From positions 1 to 64,000 of the forward strand of contig JAJEHD010000011.1 of the NCBI GenBank assembly GCA_022819505.1: a DNA stretch of 64,000 bases. Direction: 5' to 3'. Every line of letters starts with the position of its first letter. The first letter of the stretch is position 1. Positions 40,656-47,108 of this stretch are shown here, piece by piece. The notes below the pieces were generated by a model that worked only from the letters and a program-made list of their open reading frames with translations, searched no databases and was not told the origin of the DNA. The position numbers were made by a program, and so were the translations under genes. Source of the DNA: Acidimicrobiia bacterium. GTDB taxonomy: Bacteria > Actinomycetota > Acidimicrobiia > Acidimicrobiales > Aldehydirespiratoraceae.

Positions 40656-42454
40656 CAGATCAGCGACCTGGGGGCAATGTCGGCGTCGGCGCCGGTGGCG
40701 CCGATGTCGGTGAGGACCAGTGCGTATTCGGGGACGGTCGCCAGCAGCTCGCGGTGGCTGCCGGTCGCCGCCACCCGGCCGCCCGAGATGAAGACGACCC
40801 TGTCGGCCAGAGCGATCGTCGACAGCCGGTGAGCGATCAGGATGGTGGTGCGCTGCGTGCGCCGCTCCCGCAGCGCGGCATGGATCCGCTCCTCGACCTC
40901 GCTGTCGATCGCGCTGGTGGCGTCGTCGAGCACCAGCACCGCCGGGTCGGCCAGCAACGCCCTGGCGATGGCCAGGCGCTGGCGCTGCCCGCCGGAAATG
41001 GTCGAGCCCCGCTCGCCGAGCTCGGTGCCGGTCCCAGACGGCATCGAGGCCACGAAGCGCCCGGCGGCCGCGTCGACCAGGGCCACGGCCACCGACGCCT
41101 CGTCGGCGTCGGGGCGGGCGAAGGCCACGTTGTCGCGGACGCTGGTGGCGAACAGGAACGGATCGTCGGTCACCACGGTCACGGCCCTGCGCAGATCCGG
41201 CAGGCGCAAGTCCCGGACGTCGATGCCGTCGATCCGGACAGTGCCCCGGTCCACGTCGTAGAAGCGGGGCAGCAGCCGGGCGATGGTGCTCTTGCCGCTG
41301 CCGGTGCGGCCCACCACAGCCACGGTCTCGCCCGGCTCGACCGTGAGGCTGAAGTCCTCGATCACGCGGGTACCGCCCCCGTCGGCGCTGGAGCCGGTCG
41401 TGTACGCGAAGGTCACATCGTCTAGCTCCACCCGCCCGACCGGATCCGCCAGCGTCACGGCGTCGGGGCGCTCGGTGATCTCCGGGGACTCGTCGAGGAT
41501 CTCGAACACGCGCTGGGCCGCGGCCGAGGCCCGCTGCCACTGGATCATCACGAACCCGATCATCCGGAACGGTGCGGCCATGATCAGCACGTATGCGTTG
41601 AAGGCCACGATGTCGCCCACCGCCACCTGGCCGTCGATGGCCAGCAGTCCCCCGACGAGCAGCACCAGAGCCAGGCCGAGGCGGGGCAGGGCCTCCATGA
41701 GGGGCGCGTGGCGGGCCCGAGCATCCGCGGTGGCCGTACCCGCCCAGCGCAACCGCCGGGCGGACCGGGCCAGCGTCTGTACCTGGTTGTGCTCCTGGGC
41801 GAAGGTCCTCACGATCTGGGCGCCCTGGATGTTCTCGTCCACGATCGTGGCCAGATCGGCCATTCGGGCCTGGGTCACCCAGCTGAGGGGGAACACCCGG
41901 TTCCGGAGCCGGATGCCCACATACAGCACCAGCGGGAGGGGAGCCATGGCGACCAGGGTCAGGGGCAGAGACAGCAGCACCATCGCGGCGGTCCCCATGA
42001 CCAGCATCACCATCTGGGTGGCCACCAGCGGCGCGAACGCGAACAGCAGCTGGATGGAGCGGATGTCGCTGTTGGCCCGGGAGATCACCTGCCCGGTCTG
42101 GGTCCGGTCCCAGTAGGAGAACGAGAGCTCGGTCAGCCGCTCGTACACCAGGTTGCGCAGGTCGGCGTCGAGGCGGTGGGCGGAGCGGAACAGCCCGTAG
42201 CGGTAGGCGTAGCCCAGCCCGAAGCGGGCCGCGGCCAGCACAGCCAGGGCCAGCACCAGCCGGCTCAGGTCATCGCCCGCGGCGGCGGCGTCCACGCCTC
42301 GGCCGATCACGATCGGCACCGCCACCGTCACCGCCACGGTGGCCAGCCCGGCCGCCACCGCGGCCGTGAACACCGGTCGCTGCCGGTCGAAGACGGGCAG
42401 GATCCTGCGGATCCACCCGAGGCTGCGATCTGGGTGCAGTCCCGGCGACGGCAT
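40655..42454 (-). CDS. ABC exporter half-transporter (degenerate-site partner)
   Basis: A 599-residue type I ABC exporter with six membrane helices followed by an ATPase. AVVGRTGSGKSTIARLLPRF is Walker A, STISGGQRQRLAIARALLAD the signature and VLVLDDATSAIDSEVEE Walker B. The residue after Walker B is Asp rather than the catalytic Glu, as in the degenerate site of heterodimeric exporters such as BmrC/D or TmrA/B. This fits pairing with the downstream half-transporter, whose Glu is intact. The ATG at 42454 is preferred over TTG 42457. It is divergent from the CNNM gene, with a dispersed repeat in the short gap. Confidence 0.92.
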   Translation of the reverse strand: MPSPGLHPDRSLGWIRRILPVFDRQRPVFTAAVAAGLATVAVTVAVPIVIGRGVDAAAAGDDLSRLVLALAVLAAARFGLGYAYRYGLFRSAHRLDADLRNLVYERLTELSFSYWDRTQTGQVISRANSDIRSIQLLFAFAPLVATQMVMLVMGTAAMVLLSLPLTLVAMAPLPLVLYVGIRLRNRVFPLSWVTQARMADLATIVDENIQGAQIVRTFAQEHNQVQTLARSARRLRWAGTATADARARHAPLMEALPRLGLALVLLVGGLLAIDGQVAVGDIVAFNAYVLIMAAPFRMIGFVMIQWQRASAAAQRVFEILDESPEITERPDAVTLADPVGRVELDDVTFAYTTGSSADGGGTRVIEDFSLTVEPGETVAVVGRTGSGKSTIARLLPRFYDVDRGTVRIDGIDVRDLRLPDLRRAVTVVTDDPFLFATSVRDNVAFARPDADEASVAVALVDAAAGRFVASMPSGTGTELGERGSTISGGQRQRLAIARALLADPAVLVLDDATSAIDSEVEERIHAALRERRTQRTTILIAHRLSTIALADRVVFISGGRVAATGSHRELLATVPEYALVLTDIGATGADADIAPRSLI

Positions 42455-42509
42455 CAAGTCACGCTAGAGGCCGAGCGGGCAGGCGTGCGCGACCGACCTG
42501 CGAGAGCGA

Positions 42510-42555
42510 GGCCGTGGCCCGAGCGGCCCGTGAGCGGAGCGAACAAGAGCGGGAA
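42510..42555 (+). repeat. Dispersed intergenic repeat, copy 2
   Basis: Copy of the 46-bp element also found at 10379-10424 and 46951-46997. It differs from copy 1 by a single base (GAGCGGAGCG against GAGCGCAGCG). It lies between the divergent ABC exporter and CNNM genes and is open in frame with the CNNM gene, which could mislead start prediction. Confidence 0.75.
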
Positions 42556-42600
42556 GCAAGGGGTGCAAGCGCTAGATTCGCAGGCGAAGATCCCGTCTAC

Positions 42601-43944
42601 TTGGGAGGACCCATAGACATCGCGCTGTGGCTTCTGGCCGCTCTCGCGCTGATTGCCGCCAACGCCTTCTTCGTCGCCATGGAGTTCGCACTGGTGGCGG
42701 TGGACAGAACCCGGGTGGACGAGCGGGCCGGCGCAGGTGACCGGCGGGCCCGGATGGTCCAGCGTCTGGTGGCACGTCTGTCGTTTCACCTCTCCGGCGC
42801 CCAGATCGGCATCACGGTGTCGTCGCTGCTGCTCGGCTTCATGGTCGAGCCGGCGCTGACACCGATGTTCGCGCCTCTGATCGAGGATCTCTTCGGGTCG
42901 CAGACCCCTACCGGCGTGTCCGTCGCCGTCGCGCTGTTCCTGGCCACGTTCGTGCAGATGGTGTTCGGGGAGTTGGTGCCCAAGGCGGTGGCCATCACCA
43001 AGCCCTACGGCGCCGCGGTGACGGTGGCCGTGCCCACCACGGTGTACGGCGTGCTGGCCCGGCCGGTGGTGATGTCCCTCAACAACGTCGCCAACTGGAT
43101 GGTGCGCCGCCTCGGCATCGAGCCCCGGGACGAGCTCGAGACGGTGCCGGACCGTGAGGAGCTTGAACATCTCTTCGTGTCCTCAGGGGAGGAGGGGATG
43201 CTCGACGAGGGCGAGGTCCGCCTGCTGACCCGATCGATTCGGCTGGCCGACAAGCAGGCCGACGACGCCATGGTGCCCAGGGTCGAGGTGGTGCCGATCG
43301 CAGCCGACGCTTCGGTGGCCGACCTCGCGGAGCTGTCCGCCCGCACCGGCCACTCCCGGTTCCCGGTCATCGGACGCCATATCGACGACGTCGTCGGTGT
43401 AGTCCACGTGAAGTCGCTGTTCGCCGTCCCGGTGGAGGACAGGCCGTCCACGCCGGTGTCACGGCTGACGAAGCAGGTCCTGGCCGTGCCGGAGTCCCGC
43501 GACCTCGACGACATGCTGGACGACCTGCGCACCGGGGCCGGGCTGCTGGCGGTGGTGGTCGACGAGCACGGGGGGACGGCCGGGATCATCACCCTGGAGG
43601 ACGTCCTGGAGGAGATAGTCGGCGAGATCGATGACGAGCACGACTCGTCCACACCCGAGCGGACCCGGTCCGAGTCCAGGGGCTCGACTGTGCTGCCGGC
43701 GTCGCTCCACACCGACGAGATCCTCGAGGCAACCGGGTTCGCCATGCCCGAGGGCGCCTACGAGACGCTGGCCGGTCTGGTGCTGGACCGGCTGGGTCAC
43801 ATCCCGGTGCCCGGCGAGACCGTCACGGTCGACGGATGGAGGCTCGAGGTGGTGGCGGTGGACGGGCTGAGGATCGCCACCGTGCGGGTGGTGGCGGAAT
43901 ACGCTCCGCCGCCTGGTACAGCCCCCTCGGGAGGGTCGTCGTGA
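42601..43944 (+). CDS. CNNM/CorC-type membrane protein with CBS domains (first)
   Basis: About 447 residues. An N-terminal DUF21/CNNM membrane domain starts with LAALALIAANAFFVAMEFAL and contains LSGAQIGITVSSLLLGFMVE and MVFGELVPKAVAI. Two CBS repeats follow (MVPRVEVVPIAADASVADL and DEHGGTAGIITLEDVLEEIVGEI) and a C-terminal CorC/HlyC domain ends the protein (VDGWRLEVVAVDGLRI). Such proteins move or regulate Mg2+ or other divalent cations. The start is doubtful: GGGAGGA (42603-42609) is followed only by ATA and ATC, so TTG 42601 is used. The alternative GTG 42514 would translate a dispersed repeat. The next homologue overlaps its stop. Confidence 0.85.
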   Translation: MGGPIDIALWLLAALALIAANAFFVAMEFALVAVDRTRVDERAGAGDRRARMVQRLVARLSFHLSGAQIGITVSSLLLGFMVEPALTPMFAPLIEDLFGSQTPTGVSVAVALFLATFVQMVFGELVPKAVAITKPYGAAVTVAVPTTVYGVLARPVVMSLNNVANWMVRRLGIEPRDELETVPDREELEHLFVSSGEEGMLDEGEVRLLTRSIRLADKQADDAMVPRVEVVPIAADASVADLAELSARTGHSRFPVIGRHIDDVVGVVHVKSLFAVPVEDRPSTPVSRLTKQVLAVPESRDLDDMLDDLRTGAGLLAVVVDEHGGTAGIITLEDVLEEIVGEIDDEHDSSTPERTRSESRGSTVLPASLHTDEILEATGFAMPEGAYETLAGLVLDRLGHIPVPGETVTVDGWRLEVVAVDGLRIATVRVVAEYAPPPGTAPSGGSS

Positions 43945-44999
43945 GCACGGGAACGATCGTGGCCCTGGTGACCGCGGTGGTGATGCTGGGCGCCAACGCC
44001 TTCTTCGTGGCGGCCGAGTTCGCGCTCCTGGCGGCCCGGGCTGTCCGCCTGGAGTCGGCTGCGGCCGACGGCGACCGGCGCAGCCGGCTCGCCCTCGACG
44101 CGGTGAGAGATCTCCAGACCCAGTTGGCGGGAGCCCAGCTCGGCATCACCATGGCCTCCCTGGTTCTGGGCTATGTGGCCGAGCCGGCCATCGCCCACCT
44201 CATCGAGCCGGCCATCGAACTGGCGGTCGAGGTCCCCTCCGGAGTGCTGCACACCATCTCGTTCGCGGTGGCGCTGTTCGTGGTGACGACCCTGCACCTG
44301 GTGGTGGGCGAGATGGTGCCCAAGAACATCGCCATCTCCGGGCCCGAGTCCTCGGCCAGGCTGCTCGCGCCGGCCATGAAGGTCTACATGACCCTCTTCA
44401 AGCCGCTTATCTGGTCGCTCAACATCGTGGCGACGGGGCTCGTGCGGCTGATGGGCATGAAGCCGGTGGACGAGATCAACACCGCGCTGACCATCAACGA
44501 GTTCCACACGCTGCTGGCCGATGCCCGTGAGGAGGGCGTTATCGAGTCCACCGAGCATGAGCTGCTCTCCGGTGCCCTCGAGTTCCGGGTCCGGTCGGTC
44601 GGATCGATGATGGTGCCGGCGGATCGGCTGGTGTCGGTGTCGCGGGGCGCGTCGGTGGCCCAGCTTGAGGATGTCGTGGCCTCCACCGGCCACACCCGGG
44701 TGCCGATGTGGGGGTCCGATCCTGGCGACGTGCTGGGCTTCGTGCATGCCAAGGATCTGCCCCGCATGCCGCCGGACGCCCGTGACGATCCGGTGCCGCT
44801 GGAACTGCTGCGCCGGATGCGGGTGGTCAGCCCCGAGATGGCGGGCCGCGACCTTCTGTTCGACATGCGCCGGTCGAGGGTGCACATGGCTCTGGTCCGC
44901 AACGAGGCGGGTCGCATGCTGGGGGTCGTCACCCTTGAGGATGTGCTCGAGGCGCTCGTCGGGGACATCTTCGACGAGACCGACGACAACGGCGTATAA
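43941..44999 (+). CDS. CNNM/CorC-type membrane protein with CBS domains (second)
   Basis: A 352-residue paralogue of the upstream gene: VTAVVMLGANAFFVAAEFAL, LAGAQLGITMASLVLGYVAE and LVVGEMVPKNIAISGPE in the membrane domain, then two CBS repeats (MMVPADRLVSVSRGASV and NEAGRMLGVVTLEDVLEALVG). It lacks the C-terminal CorC/HlyC domain present in the first copy. GGGAGGG at 43929-43935 precedes GTG 43941, and the GTGA overlap couples it to its neighbour. Tandem long and short CNNM genes are common in actinobacteria and probably form a heteromeric divalent-cation transporter or regulator. Confidence 0.87.
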   Translation: MSTGTIVALVTAVVMLGANAFFVAAEFALLAARAVRLESAAADGDRRSRLALDAVRDLQTQLAGAQLGITMASLVLGYVAEPAIAHLIEPAIELAVEVPSGVLHTISFAVALFVVTTLHLVVGEMVPKNIAISGPESSARLLAPAMKVYMTLFKPLIWSLNIVATGLVRLMGMKPVDEINTALTINEFHTLLADAREEGVIESTEHELLSGALEFRVRSVGSMMVPADRLVSVSRGASVAQLEDVVASTGHTRVPMWGSDPGDVLGFVHAKDLPRMPPDARDDPVPLELLRRMRVVSPEMAGRDLLFDMRRSRVHMALVRNEAGRMLGVVTLEDVLEALVGDIFDETDDNGV

Positions 45000-45017
45000 G
45001 CCGCCAGCGGGTGAGTC

Positions 45018-45785
45018 TTAGGCGCCGACGGCGTGGTAGCCGCCGTCGGCGTGGACGATCGATCCGGTGGTGGCTGGCAGCCAGTCGCTGAGCATCGCCA
45101 CGATCGTGCGCGACACCCCGGTCGCGTCGGTGACGTTCCAGCTGAGAGGTGAGCGGCCGTCCCAGGCGTCCTCGAACTCGGAGAAGCCGGGGATGGAGCG
45201 GGCCGCCATGGTCTTCATCGGCCCGGCCGACACGAGGTTCACCCGGATGCCCTGCGGCCCCAGGTACCGGGCCAGGTACCGGCAGGTGGACTCCAGGCCC
45301 GCCTTGGCCACCCCCATCCAGTCATACCCGGGCCAGGCCCGCGAGGCGTCGAAATCGAGCCCGACGATCGAGCCGCCGTCACCCATGAGCGGGGCGACCG
45401 CATCGGCGAGCATCTTGAGCGAGTAGGTGGAGATCTCCAGCGCCACCTGGACATCGGGCCAAGTCGCCTCCATGAACGAGCCGCCCAGGCAGACCTGCGG
45501 AGCGAAGCCGATGGCGTGCAGCGCGCCGTCCACGTGCCCCCAGCTCTGCGACAGGTGGTCGCGCAGCGCGTCGGCATGGGACGGCTCGGTGACGTCGAAC
45601 TCCACCACGTCGATGCCCTCGCCGAGCTTGCGGGCGGTGCGCTGGGTGAGTCTCATGCCCCGCCCCGCCCCGGTGAGGAGGATCTCGGCCCCCTCGGCCA
45701 GGGCCAGTTCGGCCGCGCCGAAGGCCAGGGAGGCGTCGGTAAGCACGCCGGTGATCACGATCCGCTTGCCGTCGAGTAGGCCCAC
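45018..45785 (-). CDS. Enoyl-[acyl-carrier-protein] reductase, InhA/FabI type
   Basis: A 255-residue SDR-superfamily enoyl reductase, the last step of each fatty-acid elongation round. It begins GLLDGKRIVITGVLTDASLA, near the InhA start. It continues with ALHAIGFAPQ, SIVGLDFDASRAWPGYDW, GVAKAGLESTCRYLARYLG (Tyr and Lys catalytic pair) and NLVSAGPMKTMAARSIPGF, ending LSDWLPATTGSIVHADGG. These are closer to mycobacterial InhA than to Gram-negative FabI. It is probably the NADH-dependent reductase of FAS-II. The start is GTG 45785. A TAGCGT box 8 nt upstream overlaps the divergent mshC promoter, and only 25 bp separate the two genes. Confidence 0.9.
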   Translation of the reverse strand: MGLLDGKRIVITGVLTDASLAFGAAELALAEGAEILLTGAGRGMRLTQRTARKLGEGIDVVEFDVTEPSHADALRDHLSQSWGHVDGALHAIGFAPQVCLGGSFMEATWPDVQVALEISTYSLKMLADAVAPLMGDGGSIVGLDFDASRAWPGYDWMGVAKAGLESTCRYLARYLGPQGIRVNLVSAGPMKTMAARSIPGFSEFEDAWDGRSPLSWNVTDATGVSRTIVAMLSDWLPATTGSIVHADGGYHAVGA

Positions 45786-45793
45786 GGCCCGCA

Positions 45794-45803
45794 ACGCTAC
45801 CTT
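45794..45803. promoter_or_regulatory. Overlapping divergent leaderless -10 boxes of fabI-like and mshC genes
   Basis: Minus-strand TAGCGT (45794-45799) is 8 nt before GTG 45785. Plus-strand TACCTT (45798-45803) is 7 nt before GTG 45811. The boxes share two bases. Each -35 would fall inside the opposite coding region, so transcription in one direction should hinder the other. Confidence 0.5.
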
Positions 45804-45810
45804 GGGATTC

Positions 45811-46932
45811 GTGCGGCTCTATGACACCGCCCGCGGCGCGGTGGTGGACTTCGACGCTCTGCCGGTGGTGCGCATGTACGTGTGCGGCATCACCCCCTAC
45901 GACGCCACCCATCTGGGTCACGCGGCCACCTACATCACCTACGACGTGCTGCAGCGGCGCCTGCGGGATATGGGCTGCGAGACCCGCTGCGTGCGCAACA
46001 TCACCGATGTCGACGACGACATTCTGGCTGCGGCGGAGCGCAGGGGGGTCCACTACCTCGACCTGGCCTTCGAGCAAACGGCCCGTTTCGACGACGACAT
46101 GGCTGCGCTCAACACCCTGCTTCCGGCCTCCGAGCCCAGGGCCACATCGGCCATCCCCGACATCCGCGGCTTTATCCACGAGGCCTTGGAGCGAGGCTTC
46201 GCCTACTGCTCGGGTGGGGGCGTCTATTTCGACACGCAGGCCTTCGACGGGTTCGGCTCGCTGTCGAGATTCGGGCGTGACCGCATGGTCGATCTGGCCC
46301 GCGAGTGGCGCGACGACCCCGACGACCCGGCCAAGCGCGACCCGCTCGACTTCGTGCTGTGGCAGCCAGCCCGGTCCGGCGAGCCGTCCTGGGAGTCGCG
46401 CTGGGGTCCAGGCCGGCCGGGCTGGCACGTGGAGTGCTCGACGCTGGCACTGCGGGAGCTCGGCGAGACCATCGACCTGCACGGCGGGGGAGTCGACCTG
46501 CTCTATCCCCACCACGAGTGCGAGCGGGCCCAGTCCGAGGCGGTGACCGGCAAGCCGTTCGCCCGGCTCTGGCTGCACCAGGCGCTGGTCCACTACCAGG
46601 GCTCCAAGATGTCGAAGTCGCTGGGCAACCTGGTGTTCGTCCACGAGCTGCGCCGCAGCCACGATCCCATGGCGATCCGCCTGGCTCTGATGTCGCAGCA
46701 CTACCGCACCCCGTGGCCCTGGCACCACGGCCTGCTGGACGAGGCCCAGCGCCGCCTGGCCCTCTGGCGCCGCGCTCCCCGGCGCGGCAACCACTCCGAC
46801 CTCCTCAACCAGGTGCGCCAACACCTAGACGACGACCTCGACGTCCCCGGCGCCCTGGCCGCAGTGGATGCCGCCGCCCAGTCTGGGCGGCCGGTGAACT
46901 CTGCCGCGTCCCTCCTCGGCGTCGTCCTCTAG
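45811..46932 (+). CDS. mshC: Cysteine:GlcN-Ins ligase-like protein (mycothiol biosynthesis, MshC type)
   Basis: A 373-residue class I aminoacyl-tRNA-synthetase-fold enzyme. VVRMYVCGITPYDATHLGHA, with the T-Y-x-x-Y-D helix, and IRLALMSQHYRTPWPWHHGL are typical of MshC rather than CysS, which reads C-G-P-T-V-Y-D. Zinc ligands are C (MYVCG), WHVECSTLAL and HHECE. SKMSKSLGNLVFVHELRR carries the ATP loop. MshC joins cysteine to GlcN-Ins in mycothiol synthesis, and mycothiol is the main low-molecular-weight thiol of actinobacteria. At 373 residues it is shorter than the usual 400-420, lacking part of the C-terminus. A role as a CysS paralogue is less likely but not excluded. Confidence 0.82.
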   Translation: MRLYDTARGAVVDFDALPVVRMYVCGITPYDATHLGHAATYITYDVLQRRLRDMGCETRCVRNITDVDDDILAAAERRGVHYLDLAFEQTARFDDDMAALNTLLPASEPRATSAIPDIRGFIHEALERGFAYCSGGGVYFDTQAFDGFGSLSRFGRDRMVDLAREWRDDPDDPAKRDPLDFVLWQPARSGEPSWESRWGPGRPGWHVECSTLALRELGETIDLHGGGVDLLYPHHECERAQSEAVTGKPFARLWLHQALVHYQGSKMSKSLGNLVFVHELRRSHDPMAIRLALMSQHYRTPWPWHHGLLDEAQRRLALWRRAPRRGNHSDLLNQVRQHLDDDLDVPGALAAVDAAAQSGRPVNSAASLLGVVL

Positions 46933-46950
46933 CCGCGCCACACGCCGTGT

Positions 46951-46997
46951 TTCCCGCTCTTGTTCGCTGCGACCTGAGGGCCGCTCGGGCCACGGCC
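46951..46997 (-). repeat. Dispersed intergenic repeat, copy 3 (inverted)
   Basis: Reverse-complement copy of the element at 10379-10424 and 42510-42555, with a divergent patch (CTCAGGTCG against CGTGAGCG) in the middle. It begins 18 bp after the mshC stop, and bases on its far side (CCCATACGGG) also match copy 1. The element may be a processed RNA or protein-binding site between transcription units. Confidence 0.7.
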
Positions 46998-47094
46998 TAG
47001 CCCGTATGGGCCGGATTCGCTCTCCTGCCCGCTTGGCCTCTAAGCACCGTTCGGGCGCACAGGGTTCGCGGCAGTCGCGCCCGAGGGGCAGCGG

Positions 47095-47100
47095 TAGCCT
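47095..47100 (+). promoter_or_regulatory. Putative -10 box (TAGCCT) for thrS
   Basis: TAGCCT is followed by 8 nt (cggagacg) and ATG 47109. The intervening GGAGACG could also act as a ribosome site, so leaderless and leadered starts are both possible. Confidence 0.35.
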
Positions 47101-47108
47101 CGGAGACG

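Noticed and set aside
40656..41540. N-terminal extension of the second ABC exporter half
   Set aside because: It overlaps the partner gene out of frame and is Arg/Gly-rich. The ATGA overlap at 40655 gives the natural start.
46933..47108. T-box leader upstream of thrS
   Set aside because: No T-box sequence or specifier stem is visible, and the region contains the dispersed repeat and a TAnnnT box directly before the start.
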